A DNA stretch of 45,226 bases from Delta-02 sp964513565 (GCA_964513565.1 CAZENE010000030.1:1-45226), one strand, 5' to 3'; shown: positions 23,339 through 32,841, counted from the first letter of the stretch. Numbers and translations are program-made. The notes: generated from the letters alone by a model not told the origin.

Positions 23339-26236
23339 TCAATGTTTCGCTTCGTCCAGCACCATACGGACCGTCTTCGCTAGGTCTTTTCTTGTAATTG
23401 GTTTCATCAGGTATTGCTTGATGCCGATCTCTTTGGCTTCATCCGGAGAAATAATATTGCTATGGCCGGTGCAAAGGATTACCGGAATATCAGGGCGTAT
23501 GTTCAATATTTCGATGGCAAGCCGTGAACCGGTAATCTCAGGCATGGTTTGATCGGTAATGACCAGGTCGAACCGGACGGGGGCTTCCTTGAAAATGTGC
23601 AGCGCTTTCGATCCATCCCGCACTGCTGTCACGGAATACCCAAGGCGCTGCAAAAAAGTACCGCCCCATTCTATGAGGAGTTCTTCGTCATCTACAAAAA
23701 GTATGCTCTCGGTACCTCCCTGCACCAGGGAAGGCTCGAATTCATCCGGTTCCTTCACCGCCGGGACATGGGGGAAGTTAATTTTGAAGCTCGACCCTTT
23801 ACCCGGTTTACTGTTGACCGCAACCGTACCGTGAAGGCTTTGCATAATGCCATAGACGACGGCGAGTCCCATCCCCGTGCCCTCTCCGACATTTTTAGTC
23901 GTGAAAAAGGGATCGAAAATGCGATCCATGATATCTCTGGTCATCCCACTGCCAGTATCGGAAACAGTCAGCTGTATGTAATTACCGGGCTTTACATCGA
24001 TTTTGAACAATGGCGACCTTCGCTGGATATATATCTCATCCAGATCGATCTTGAGCATCCCGCCCGACTCTCGCATGGCGAATGCCGCATTTGTGGCCAG
24101 ATTGATGAGGATCTGCTGAACCTCCACCGGCGAAGCAAAGATCGTATCATTTACCGCCTTGCAGTTCAGCTTTATTTCGATCGTACTTGGCAAAGAGGCC
24201 TTGAGGAGGGCAACGGTCTCCTCGATAAGGGGTGCAACCGGGAGAATATTGCGGGAATAAGCTGTTTTCCTGCTGAAAGCGAGAATCTGTTTCACCAGGT
24301 CCTGGCCGCGTCCGGCGGCCCTGAGTACGTTCCTGATATGGTTCAAGCTAAGACTGCTTTCGGGAAGGTCCTCTTCGATCATTTCGGAAAATCCAATGAT
24401 CGCGGCAAGTATATTATTGAAGTCATGTGCGATGCCGCCGGCCAATGTGCCAATGGCCTCCATTTTATGGGCTTGACGGAGTTGGTCCTCCAGTCGCCGC
24501 CGCTCAGTTATGTCCCGGGCGGCGGCAAAAACCCCGAGGGCCCGACCGGATTCGTCGCTGTAAACGGATGCGTTGTAGAGTACAGGAATGAGATCCCCGT
24601 CGCTGCGTCTGATCTCGAGTTCATAATCACGCACGATGCCCTTTTCGAAGACAAGCTGGTATCCATGCCGGGCTCTTTCCGGATTGGTAAAATAATCCGA
24701 AAAATCAGTCCCTATAAGTTCATCCCGTGAGCAGCCTGTGATACGCTCGGTAGCAGCGTTAGCATCACTGATCCTTCCCTGGGGATTGATCGTTACGAGG
24801 GGATCGACACTGGCCTCGAAAAGGCTCCTGTTATATGAATAGGCTGTTTTAAGAGCTTCTTCGGCCCGCTTCCGGAACGTTATGTCCCGGTTGACCTCCA
24901 TGATCTCCATGGACCTCGTATTTTCGTCAACCCTTAGCGCCCAGCGGCAATGTGTGATGATCTTGGTTCCATTTTTACAGGTATGTATGAATTCGCCTTC
25001 CCATTGTCCCTTTTCTTTTACCTGTGTCAGGATGCTTTTTAACGGCGTTTTTGATTCTGGTTGCAGGAGTTGGTATACGTACTTACCGATAGCTTCCTGG
25101 TTTTGAAATCCGTATGTGTTCTCCGCACCGGTGCTCCAGAAGATTACCCTGCCATTAATATCACAGACTATGATGGCATCATGACTGAGGTCGAGAAGGT
25201 CCGCCTGCCGCTTGAGCTGCCGCGTGCGTTCTTTGACGTGAATATCGAGTTCCTTCGCCTGCCTCCTAGCTAATTTGAAGACGTTGATCCGCTCCATTGC
25301 CATGGCGACATGGTCCGCTATTGTTTTCATAAGTGAGATATCTTCCACGGTGAACCGTATACGCGACCGCGTGCCGAACGACAGTGTTCCGATCACTTTC
25401 CCCCGTGCGAGCAGGGGATGGCATACGTGTGCCCTGATTCCAAAAGAATTCACGAGGTCCGTCCTGACATCGGGGGTTGCCGGAATATCGTCGGCTATGA
25501 ACCTCAAGCCGGTTTGAGCCACGTATCCGCAGACCGCTTTTCCATACGCAATAAACCTGATCTTTCCGGCCGTATCGGGCGGAATACCCGCACAGGCGTT
25601 CAGTTCCAGGCAATTACGTTCATCATTGACCAGATAGTTCAAAAACACATGGCAATTGAGATGGTCCATGATGCGTTCACAGAGAGCATCGATGATCTTC
25701 CGGGGGTCCGTGCTGAAGAGAAGTTCGCTGGCCGTTCTCGATATGATCTCGAGACGCTCCATGGTCTTGGCGAGCGCCTCATCCCTCTGTTTGTGCCCGG
25801 TAATATCGGTGGCAGAGACCACGCCTGCGTGCCGGCCGTTGATCATTACGGATGCACCGACGACCCATACCCATTTTTCGCGACCATTCCTGGCGACCGT
25901 TTTCAGTTCGAAGCCGCTTTTTATGTCATCACAATTCTGGCGCCTCTGACCCCGGATCCGGACCAATTCCCGGTAGTCGGGATGAACGATATCCCAGAAG
26001 TTTTTCGACAGGAGTTCGCTTGCGCTATAACCGGTAAGATTTTCAGCTTCTTTATTAACAAAGATCCAGCGGTCGTCCTGGTATATCATAACCGCGCCTG
26101 GCGTGGAATCCGCAAGTATCCGGAATTTCCGTTCACTTTCACGGAGTTCATCGCGGACCCGCTTCGATTCTGCGATCGCTCGCTGAAGTATTCCGATATT
26201 ATCTTCCAGGTTCTTATATGTACGTTTTTCTCTCAT
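23339..26236 (-). CDS. Hybrid sensor histidine kinase (PAS-GAF-PAS-PAS-HK-REC)
   Basis: A 965-residue cytosolic hybrid kinase without membrane segments. In order: a short coiled coil, PAS (about 35-150), GAF (about 170-315), PAS (340-455), PAS (465-585, ending AARDITERRRLEDQ), dimerisation/phosphoacceptor domain with GTLAGGIAHDFNNILA (His), ATPase domain with NLATNAAFAM (N box), DTGSGM and GEGTGMGLAVVYGI, and a C-terminal receiver with VDDEE and the phospho-Asp in LVITDQTMP and conserved Lys in LMKPI. A diffusible or intracellular cue is implied. ATG 26236 is chosen over TTG 26251; neither has a strong ribosome binding site. It is a close paralogue of the kinase upstream, and no output regulator is adjacent. 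Confidence 0.88.
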   Translation of the reverse strand: MREKRTYKNLEDNIGILQRAIAESKRVRDELRESERKFRILADSTPGAVMIYQDDRWIFVNKEAENLTGYSASELLSKNFWDIVHPDYRELVRIRGQRRQNCDDIKSGFELKTVARNGREKWVWVVGASVMINGRHAGVVSATDITGHKQRDEALAKTMERLEIISRTASELLFSTDPRKIIDALCERIMDHLNCHVFLNYLVNDERNCLELNACAGIPPDTAGKIRFIAYGKAVCGYVAQTGLRFIADDIPATPDVRTDLVNSFGIRAHVCHPLLARGKVIGTLSFGTRSRIRFTVEDISLMKTIADHVAMAMERINVFKLARRQAKELDIHVKERTRQLKRQADLLDLSHDAIIVCDINGRVIFWSTGAENTYGFQNQEAIGKYVYQLLQPESKTPLKSILTQVKEKGQWEGEFIHTCKNGTKIITHCRWALRVDENTRSMEIMEVNRDITFRKRAEEALKTAYSYNRSLFEASVDPLVTINPQGRISDANAATERITGCSRDELIGTDFSDYFTNPERARHGYQLVFEKGIVRDYELEIRRSDGDLIPVLYNASVYSDESGRALGVFAAARDITERRRLEDQLRQAHKMEAIGTLAGGIAHDFNNILAAIIGFSEMIEEDLPESSLSLNHIRNVLRAAGRGQDLVKQILAFSRKTAYSRNILPVAPLIEETVALLKASLPSTIEIKLNCKAVNDTIFASPVEVQQILINLATNAAFAMRESGGMLKIDLDEIYIQRRSPLFKIDVKPGNYIQLTVSDTGSGMTRDIMDRIFDPFFTTKNVGEGTGMGLAVVYGIMQSLHGTVAVNSKPGKGSSFKINFPHVPAVKEPDEFEPSLVQGGTESILFVDDEELLIEWGGTFLQRLGYSVTAVRDGSKALHIFKEAPVRFDLVITDQTMPEITGSRLAIEILNIRPDIPVILCTGHSNIISPDEAKEIGIKQYLMKPITRKDLAKTVRMVLDEAKH

Positions 26237-26334
26237 AGCGCAAAAAGTCAATATGCCCTATTGCGACCACCAGAAAGGATAATATAAAATTTACACGAAT
26301 TCATGTTATATTACTATTATATTTGTTTTTATGA

Positions 26335-28431
26335 TCATTCGGCTGCCCGGCCCGCTATACGATGCAGTGGCTCGTTATCGAGCGCCGACCGGACCACACC
26401 GGCCAATTCTTTTCGTGCAAGAGGTTTCATGATGAAGAGTTTTATCCCGGCATCGCGGGCGTTATCGGGCGATACTGTGTCACTATGGCCGGTGCACAAA
26501 ATGATCGGGATATCCCTGCGCACACGCAGAAATTTCCTTGCGAGCTTAAGCCCGCTTAATTTTGGCATGGTCTGATCGGTAATGACAAGGTCGAATCGGG
26601 AAGGATCGGACAAAAAGATATCGAGTGCCTCCGTGCTGTCGGTAACCGCGGTAACCTTATATCCGAGTTTTTGCAGGATATCCGAGTTAAGCTGGACGAG
26701 CAGTTCCTCATCATCGATAAACAGTATCCTCTCGTTCCCCCCGGCAATCTTTGCCGTTTCTTCAACAGTCGGTTCGACGAACTTTTCAGCCTGCGGAATG
26801 TAAACGCGAAATGTCGATCCCAACCCCTCTTTACTTTCGACGACTATCGTGCCTTTCAGGCTCTTGACTATACCATACACGACCGCAAGTCCCATGCCGG
26901 TGCCTTCGCCGAGGCCGCGTGTCGTGTAGAAGGGCTCGAAGATCCTGCGCATCACATCGGTGCTCATCCCGGACCCGGTATCCTTTACAGCGAGCTGGAG
27001 ATAGTTGCCGCATTGAAGTTCAGAATCGATGATCGGAGAATTAGGTTCAATAAATATACTTGAAAGGGAGATCGAGATATTACCCCCTTTGTCCCCGATC
27101 GCCCGGGCTGCGTTCGTAACAAGATTCATAAGGATCTGCTGCAATTCCACCGCTGATGCATAGACATGGTCATTAAGCGCTCTTTGATGGAGAACGAGCT
27201 CTAGCGAGGTCGGGAGGGAAGATCGAAGCAGTTTCAGTGTTTCTTTGATGAGGGGGATCACTGAAAGCGTTTGCCGGGAATGCTCGGCCTTTCTTGAGAA
27301 CGTAAGGATCTGCTTCACCAGGTCCCGTCCCCGGAAAGACGCCTTAAGGACGTTTTTCATATATCCGCGCAGTATACTTCCTTCGGGAAGTTCTTCTTCG
27401 ACCATTTCAGAAAAGCCTATGATCCCGGCAAGAATATTGTTGAAATCATGGGCTATCCCACCCGCAAGGGTGCCTATTGCCTCCATCTTTTGCGATTGCC
27501 GGAGCCGCTCCTCGAGTATCTTTCGTTCCTCGATCTCGCGTATAAGCGACTGGTATGCATTCTGTAATTGCTCGGTTCTTTCCTTTACACGCAGCTCAAG
27601 TTCCTCGTGGGCAGCCCGAAGAGCTTCTTCTATGTTCTTGCGTTCCGTAATGTCCCGTATCACGGATACCGACCCTACGATCTTGTTGGAAGAATCCCGG
27701 ACGGAGGCCGAGCTAACCTCGCGGTATCGCATGTCTCCCTGCCGGTTTCGTATGATCTCGATCTCATTTCTTATCGTTTCACCACGCAAAGCGCGCAATG
27801 CAGGGGAATCTTCAAAGTGACGGGGAGCCCCGTCGGCATTGAACACCGGGAGGGAATCGACAAGCTCCCGGATGCTTATGGGCAGTCCACCAATTTCAAG
27901 CCCGAATTCCCGGCATGCGACAGCGTTGGCCAGAGTGAACCGCTTACGGGTGTTTGTAAACCATACCTCATCCTGGATGCTGTTTATCAAAGTAGATAAT
28001 CGGTCCTTATCGCGCCGGATGACCGAGATTAATTTCTTTGTTTTTTCCTCGGCGCGCTTGTAACGGGTTATATCATGCACGTAAATGAACGCGACGTTAT
28101 GTTCCGGTGAAAAGCAAATGCTTTCGCTGTATGTCCGGTCTTTGATAACGATCTCTTCTGTAAATGCCGCTGATGTTTTTTCGGCTTTTCCGAATAATTC
28201 GGTTATTCGTGCGGGTACGAAGATCTTGATCTCACTTACATCCAAAGCCAGTTCTTTGAGCACTTCCCGCGCAGCGTTGTTATAGAACGCGACATTACCG
28301 CTGGCATCAACTTCAAGCACAGGGTTCGGGTCCATATGAATAAAGGAAGCCATTTTCTGCAATCCCGTTATTTGCTCGCGCAGTATAGCGGCCTCCTCAA
28401 TCAATTCGTCCCTTGTACTTTCTTCCGGCAT
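26335..28431 (-). CDS. Hybrid sensor histidine kinase (PAS-PAS-HK-REC)
   Basis: A 698-residue soluble hybrid kinase. PAS (about 25-125), PAS (about 145-265, ending SVIRDITERKNIEEAL), a coiled coil, the H-box 'EAIGTLAGGIAHDFNNILAGIIGFSEM', the ATPase domain (NLVTNAARAI, DTGSGM, GEGTGMGLAVVYGI) and a receiver with IDDEE, LVITDQTMP (phospho-Asp) and FIMKPL (Lys). From the H-box to the end it runs closely parallel to the neighbouring kinase, with different sensor halves, suggesting duplication and sensor exchange. ACAGGA precedes ATG 28431. A 98-bp AT-rich gap separates the two kinases, so the second could have its own promoter. Confidence 0.88.
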   Translation of the reverse strand: MPEESTRDELIEEAAILREQITGLQKMASFIHMDPNPVLEVDASGNVAFYNNAAREVLKELALDVSEIKIFVPARITELFGKAEKTSAAFTEEIVIKDRTYSESICFSPEHNVAFIYVHDITRYKRAEEKTKKLISVIRRDKDRLSTLINSIQDEVWFTNTRKRFTLANAVACREFGLEIGGLPISIRELVDSLPVFNADGAPRHFEDSPALRALRGETIRNEIEIIRNRQGDMRYREVSSASVRDSSNKIVGSVSVIRDITERKNIEEALRAAHEELELRVKERTEQLQNAYQSLIREIEERKILEERLRQSQKMEAIGTLAGGIAHDFNNILAGIIGFSEMVEEELPEGSILRGYMKNVLKASFRGRDLVKQILTFSRKAEHSRQTLSVIPLIKETLKLLRSSLPTSLELVLHQRALNDHVYASAVELQQILMNLVTNAARAIGDKGGNISISLSSIFIEPNSPIIDSELQCGNYLQLAVKDTGSGMSTDVMRRIFEPFYTTRGLGEGTGMGLAVVYGIVKSLKGTIVVESKEGLGSTFRVYIPQAEKFVEPTVEETAKIAGGNERILFIDDEELLVQLNSDILQKLGYKVTAVTDSTEALDIFLSDPSRFDLVITDQTMPKLSGLKLARKFLRVRRDIPIILCTGHSDTVSPDNARDAGIKLFIMKPLARKELAGVVRSALDNEPLHRIAGRAAE

Positions 28432-28653
28432 ATCGCGGTCCTGTAAATGTTTTACAAAAGTATACGATTTTTTGCTGAATTTTGCTTGCTATTTATTAAG
28501 CACCTGCCAGATGATCCGGGGAAACTGGTTCCTGGCGACAGGCTTCAAACATCAATGAATAATTTTAGCACGAAAAGAAGAAACGTTAGCATATTTCGGA
28601 GATTTGCTCAATTAGGTTGATTGTTCAAGGCAGATATGGAACAGTATTGACAA

Positions 28654-29979
28654 ATGAAATATCTCAGGCAGCTTGCCGATTTTCTTCATAAGGGGATCTG
28701 GGAGGCCGGACTGACGGACCATTGCGTTCATGCCCGCCTTATCCGGTACATGCGGATACTGATCCTTGCATACCGGAACTTTATACGCAATGATTCCATA
28801 CGGACAGCTTCGATCCTGACGTACTACTCAGTGTTGAATTTTGTGCCCTTAGTTGCCGTCGTGTTTGCCATCGCCAAAGGATTTGGCCTAAGGAGGATGA
28901 TCCAGAGTTATATAATTCAGATAGCTGATGCGGCACATTTGCAGCCGGAAATGGCAAACCAAATAATCATTTTTTCCAATTCCCTTCTCAAACACGCCCG
29001 GGGAGGTGTGATTGCCGGTATTGGGACGATCCTTTTGCTGTGGACGGTCATATCGATCCTTGGCAAGATCGAAGACAGTTTCAACAGTATCTGGGAGGTC
29101 AACAAGCCAAGGACACTCATGCGGAAATTGTCCGATTATATGTCGATCCTTTTCGTAGTCCCGATCCTTTTTGCTGTTTCGGCCAGCGCATCAGTGCTTT
29201 TGAGCAGCCGGTTAAAAACAATAATAGCCGAAATGTCATTTTTAGGTTTCGTGGGTTCCGGCGCCATCGTTGTCCTGCAGCTTTTACCCTATCTTTCCAT
29301 ATGGGCGCTTCTCATCGTTCTTTATATAGCTATGCCTAATAAAAAGGTCTCCATCCGGTCCGGCCTCCTTGCGGGATTGGTTGCCGGCACAGGTTTCCAG
29401 GTCATCCAGCTTGTCTATCTTAAACTGCAGATAGGTATCTCAAGTTATGGTGCGATCTATGGGGGTTTTGCAGCGGTACCGCTTTTTCTCGGATGGCTTG
29501 AGGTAAGCTGGATCATTGTCCTTTTTGGTGCTGAAATAGCCCATGCCGCCGAGCATTCCAACACCTTCGGTTTTTATCCCGATTATTCCAGATTGGGCCG
29601 AGCGGCTCGCAGATTGATCATGCTCAGGGTCCTCCACCTCGCGGCCAGGCGTTTTCAAAGCGGAACAAAACCGCTTGACGCCGGGCAGATGGCGCTTGAG
29701 CTCAAGACCCCGATCAGGCTTGTTGAAGATTCTCTCGAGATCCTGAGAAAAATGGGGCTGATCATTGAGGTGGTAGGAACAAACCGGGACAATGCATTTC
29801 AACCTGCGAAACCCGTTGAAAATATGACCATAAAAGAAATTTTGGATGTATATGACGGGTTGGGGGATGCACCGCCTCCCGTACGATCGGGCAATCAAAA
29901 GAACAAATATGACGAGACATTAAGGCGGATCTGCACGGCTATGGAATGCCGGGAAAATACTCCGATCCGGGACCTCTAG
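28654..29979 (+). CDS. YihY/BrkB-family inner-membrane protein with C-terminal winged helix
   Basis: A 441-residue protein. Residues 40-310 form the YihY/UPF0761 membrane domain with about six helices: 'SILTYYSVLNFVPLVAVVFAIAKG' is the first, followed by 'IGTILLLWTVISILGKIEDSFNSIWEVNK' and 'YGAIYGGFAAVPLFLGWLEVSWIIVLFGAEIAHA', the most conserved part. The remaining ~120 residues are cytosolic and look like a winged-helix domain (MALELKTPIRLVEDSLEILRKMGLI), a fusion seen in many anaerobes. Function is unproven; the family was once misnamed RNase BN. The 222 bp upstream (28432-28653) hold no gene and should contain both divergent promoters. A hairpin terminator follows. Confidence 0.85.
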   Translation: MKYLRQLADFLHKGIWEAGLTDHCVHARLIRYMRILILAYRNFIRNDSIRTASILTYYSVLNFVPLVAVVFAIAKGFGLRRMIQSYIIQIADAAHLQPEMANQIIIFSNSLLKHARGGVIAGIGTILLLWTVISILGKIEDSFNSIWEVNKPRTLMRKLSDYMSILFVVPILFAVSASASVLLSSRLKTIIAEMSFLGFVGSGAIVVLQLLPYLSIWALLIVLYIAMPNKKVSIRSGLLAGLVAGTGFQVIQLVYLKLQIGISSYGAIYGGFAAVPLFLGWLEVSWIIVLFGAEIAHAAEHSNTFGFYPDYSRLGRAARRLIMLRVLHLAARRFQSGTKPLDAGQMALELKTPIRLVEDSLEILRKMGLIIEVVGTNRDNAFQPAKPVENMTIKEILDVYDGLGDAPPPVRSGNQKNKYDETLRRICTAMECRENTPIRDL

Positions 29980-30031
29980 GATGTACGGTCCAACTTGATA
30001 TTCTTCCTGCAAAACAGTATCATGGTTTGAA

Positions 30032-30054
30032 CCGGGCTGAAGACCCGGGTTTTT
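30032..30054 (+). terminator. Rho-independent terminator after the YihY-type gene
   Basis: CCGGG (30032-30036), a 7-nt loop, CCCGG (30044-30048) and then GTTTTT form a short GC-rich hairpin with T-run about 50 bp after the stop codon. Confidence 0.65.
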
Positions 30055-30076
30055 GGCGGTAAGGGGGAGGGTTCAA

Positions 30077-30532
30077 TTGAAAAAACTTGTCATTATTATT
30101 TTTCCTTTCCTGGCATTTTGTTTTTGTTTATCCCCGGCAGTTGCGCGAGCGGAGAACTGGACGCATTTTGACACGGATAGGTACGGAAAATGGTATTACG
30201 ACGAGGAAAGCTTGGCGGGAACCTGCACGGGGATAGTGGTATTTTGGGTAAAAGTTGTTTATTCGAAAGAGGGATTACGGGGATTGCTCGAAGAGGCAAA
30301 AGGGAAGGGTACCTACAAGAAAAACTTCGATTCATTGCATTACAGCCTGTCCAATTACGCCTGCGAATGCGATGAATTGACATGCGGATTGCAGGGCGTG
30401 GTCGCCTACAATATAAAAGGCGATGTCGTGAATGTCGATTCCCCATCGCCGGTAACGGAAAAATGGGAAAAGCCCGTTGGGGGATCGGGTCTCGAGAAGT
30501 TGATCGGTGGGATCTGCAGAATGAAAAAATGA
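30077..30532 (+). CDS. Small exported protein of unknown function
   Basis: A 151-residue protein with a signal peptide: L/MKKLVIIIFPFLAFCFCLSPAVARA, likely cut after ARA. The mature part starts ENWTHFDTDRYGKWYYDEESL and contains 'VVFWVKVVYSKEG' and four Cys (CTG, CEC, TCG, GGIC). The strand pattern and the W-x-x-x-x-x-D/T-x-x-G-x-x-Y-Y-D opening resemble the surface-adhesin-E-like family of small periplasmic domains that record amino-acid-coloured 'Y-D-x-x-S' strands; the role is unknown. The start is the TTG at 30077 because GGGGGAGGG lies 5-6 nt upstream and it begins the signal peptide; the frame is open to 30053. Convergent with cysteine synthase. Confidence 0.7.
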   Translation: MKKLVIIIFPFLAFCFCLSPAVARAENWTHFDTDRYGKWYYDEESLAGTCTGIVVFWVKVVYSKEGLRGLLEEAKGKGTYKKNFDSLHYSLSNYACECDELTCGLQGVVAYNIKGDVVNVDSPSPVTEKWEKPVGGSGLEKLIGGICRMKK

Positions 30533-30552
30533 TCTGACGAGGAACAGCGGTA

Positions 30553-31461
30553 TCAGGGAGGGCACTTGGCGCAGATCGAGCGGAACTGCATGGTGCTTAA
30601 GTATCTGTCGCCCCTGTCGGGGAAAAGTACGACCACTGTTCCGCGATCGATCCTTTGAGCTACCCTTAGCGCCACTGCCGCCGCCGCGCCGCTTGATGTC
30701 CCGACGAAGATGCCTTCTTTCTGCGCAAGAAGCCCTGTCAGTTCGAATGCCTCTCCATCATCCACCATCTCTTTCATATCGAGTCTATCCTGGTGATAAA
30801 TAGCAGGGACGATGGATTCGGTCATGTTCTTGAGCCCCTGGATCGTATGCCCCCTCACGGGCTCGACGCCGACGATCTTTATGGAAGGTTTCACTGACTT
30901 CAGATAGCCGCTGGTGCCCATCAAAGTACCCGTTGTTCCCATCCCTGCAACGAAATAATCGATATCGCCATCAGTCTGGCGGTATATTTCGGGCCCGGTG
31001 GTCTCATAATGGGCGAGGACATTGTCCGGGTTTTCATACTGGTTCGGCATGTAATATTTTTGCGGTCCATCCCTCAAGAGTTTATGCGCCTGCCGGATCG
31101 CGCCGTCTATATTCTCCTTTGCAGGAGTAAGGAATACCTCGGACCCCAATCCCTGGAGTATAAGGCGGCGCTCATTGCTGACACATGCCGGCATGCATAA
31201 TTCCACGCGGTATCCCTTGGCTGCCCCGATCATCGCAATAGCGATACCGGTATTCCCGGAGGTAGGCTCAAGGATGGTTTTCTGTCTTGTCAATTCGCCT
31301 CTTTCCTCGGCTTTTGTTATCATGTAGAGGGCAGGGCGGTCCTTTACCGAACCGCCGGGATTGCACCCTTCCATCTTGCAGAGGATCCTGACATTCGGGT
31401 TGGGGTTAATATTGCATAATTCCACGAGCGGCGTGTTGCCTATAGCGGAAAGAATGTTCAT
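30553..31461 (-). CDS. cysM: Cysteine synthase (O-acetylserine sulfhydrylase family, CysM-like)
   Basis: A 302-residue fold-type II PLP enzyme. K40 in PGGSVKDRPA is the Schiff-base lysine, PTSGNTGIAIA binds the substrate carboxylate, GMGTTGTLMG holds the phosphate, and VGTSSGAAAA is the PLP-nitrogen loop. GGSVKDRPA and the C-terminal LFPDRGDRYLST are typical of the CysM or CysK2 branch, which can use thiosulfate or a carrier protein as sulfur donor; the K/M distinction is not certain. GAGAGG lies 10 nt before ATG 31461. A 7-bp inverted repeat lies just upstream and could be an operator. Confidence 0.88.
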   Translation of the reverse strand: MNILSAIGNTPLVELCNINPNPNVRILCKMEGCNPGGSVKDRPALYMITKAEERGELTRQKTILEPTSGNTGIAIAMIGAAKGYRVELCMPACVSNERRLILQGLGSEVFLTPAKENIDGAIRQAHKLLRDGPQKYYMPNQYENPDNVLAHYETTGPEIYRQTDGDIDYFVAGMGTTGTLMGTSGYLKSVKPSIKIVGVEPVRGHTIQGLKNMTESIVPAIYHQDRLDMKEMVDDGEAFELTGLLAQKEGIFVGTSSGAAAAVALRVAQRIDRGTVVVLFPDRGDRYLSTMQFRSICAKCPP

Positions 31462-31482
31462 CGGGTGATACCTCTCATAGCG

Positions 31483-31506
31483 TGTTAATTCTGGGAAATA
31501 TTAACA
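31483..31506. promoter_or_regulatory. Inverted repeat upstream of cysteine synthase, operator candidate
   Basis: TGTTAAT (31483-31489) and ATTAACA (31500-31506) form a perfect 7-bp inverted repeat with a 10-bp spacer, 22-45 bp before the start codon. The 24-bp dyad is the size of a dimeric-repressor site. No regulator gene is nearby. Confidence 0.4.
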
Positions 31507-31591
31507 GAAGAGCGAGCAATGTACAAGCCGCAAATGAGAACTATGCTACCCTTCGTCCTCGGCAATCTTGTGCGATCCTGAACACGGGTTT

Positions 31592-31624
31592 TTACTTTTC
31601 GATCAAAGCCTGTTTATCCATCAT
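31592..31624 (-). other. Ten-codon ORF with strong ribosome binding site, possible gene remnant
   Basis: ATGATG at 31624-31619 follows an excellent GGGAGGAG site and reads MMDKQALIEK before TAA. If read past the TAA, the same frame continues KPVFRIAQDCRGRRVA to TAG. It lies between the flavodiiron gene and cysteine synthase on the same strand. It could be a leader peptide, or the start of a decayed gene. Confidence 0.35.
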
Positions 31625-31647
31625 CTCCTCCCTAAATAGCCTTACCA

Positions 31648-32841
31648 TCAGGAAAGTAGTAGTTTTTCAGCAAATTCGCCGCCAAATTTGGCCGCCCGGT
31701 CAAGTTCATCGGCGTCCGGTTGCCATAATGCGGAAAAAGGCTCCTGAATGATATCAAATCCCGCCCTTTCAAGCCCATCGTTAAGCACCTTCGTGCATTC
31801 ACCGCTCCATCCGTAAGACCCAAAAGCTGCGGCTTTCTTCTTTTTAAACTTGAGGCCTGTTATCATCTCCAGGAGAGAGGCCATTGCAGCAAGGATCCCC
31901 CGGTTTATTGTCGGCGAACCGAGAAGTATGCCCTTTGATCTGAATATCTCGGTTACCACATCGTTGATGTCGCTTCGGGCTATATTGAAGAGTTTTACGG
32001 TCAGGCCTTCGTCAGCTGTCTTGATGCCCCCGGCTATAGCCTCGGCGAGCCGTCGTGTCCCATTCCACATTGTGTCGTAGACGATGGTTACCTGGTTTTC
32101 CTGGTAACCATCGGCCCATTCCAGATATTTCCGGACGATCTGCAAGGGTTCTTTGCGCCAGATCACTCCATGGCTCGGACAGATCGCACTTAAGGGGAGA
32201 TCAAGGGCAACAACTTCATTTATCTTCCTCGTTACCAGCGGCGAAAAAGGCGTAAGTATATTCGCATAATACTTGATCGCCTCCTCGAACAGTTCTGACT
32301 GGTCGACAAGGTCATTAAACAGGCTTTCAGTTGCGTAGTGCTGTCCGAAAGCATCGTTGGAAAAAAGCATCGCATCACCTGTAAGATATTCCATCATCGT
32401 GTCGGGCCAGTGCAGCATCGGCGCTTCGATAAACACGAGCTCTCTCGAGCCTAGACTTAACCTGTCTCCGGTCTTGACGACCCTGAAATCCCAGTCCTGG
32501 TGGTAATGGCCCTTAAGGGACTTTAATCCGTTTGCTGTGCAATAGACCGGTTTACCGGGGATGGCCCGCATGAGTTCCGGCAAAGCCCCTGAATGGTCCA
32601 TCTCGGCATGGTTCGCTATGACATAATCGATGCTGTTGAGGTCTATTTGCGCTTTTAACTTTTCGATGAATTGACTGGCAAAAGGCAGCCATACAGTATC
32701 GATGAGCGCCGTTTTCTGATCGTGAATAAGGAATGAATTGTACGAAGACCCCCTGTGCGTCGAGTATTCTTCTCCGTGGAATTTCCGGAGTTCCCAGTCT
32801 GTCTTTCCTACCCAGTAAACGTTCGCGGTTATTTCGATCAT
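31648..32841 (-). CDS. Flavodiiron protein (rubredoxin:oxygen/NO oxidoreductase)
   Basis: A 397-residue class A flavodiiron protein, which reduces O2 to water or NO to N2O in anaerobes. The metallo-beta-lactamase-like half has the di-iron ligands H78-x-E80-x-D82-H83 (NHAEMDHSG), H144 (LHWPD), D163 (SNDAFG) and H224 (CPSHG). From about residue 249 a flavodoxin domain follows (VTIVYDTMWNGTRRLAEA, with the FMN-phosphate loop T-M-W-N-G-T, then GSPTINRG and FGSYGWSGE). There is no fused rubredoxin, so the electron donor is a separate protein. ATG 32841 is preceded by GAGGCAAC. It points to protection of an anaerobe from oxygen or nitric oxide. Confidence 0.95.
   Translation of the reverse strand: MIEITANVYWVGKTDWELRKFHGEEYSTHRGSSYNSFLIHDQKTALIDTVWLPFASQFIEKLKAQIDLNSIDYVIANHAEMDHSGALPELMRAIPGKPVYCTANGLKSLKGHYHQDWDFRVVKTGDRLSLGSRELVFIEAPMLHWPDTMMEYLTGDAMLFSNDAFGQHYATESLFNDLVDQSELFEEAIKYYANILTPFSPLVTRKINEVVALDLPLSAICPSHGVIWRKEPLQIVRKYLEWADGYQENQVTIVYDTMWNGTRRLAEAIAGGIKTADEGLTVKLFNIARSDINDVVTEIFRSKGILLGSPTINRGILAAMASLLEMITGLKFKKKKAAAFGSYGWSGECTKVLNDGLERAGFDIIQEPFSALWQPDADELDRAAKFGGEFAEKLLLS

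Noticed and set aside
25418..26287. A 289-codon and other long open frames antisense to the hybrid kinase (also 23549-24730, 393 codons)
   Set aside because: They mirror the strong codon bias of the kinase genes and have no recognisable domain.
31482..31751. An 89-codon plus-strand frame in the flavodiiron/cysteine synthase gap
   Set aside because: It has no ribosome binding site, runs into the flavodiiron gene antisense and has no family-like pattern.
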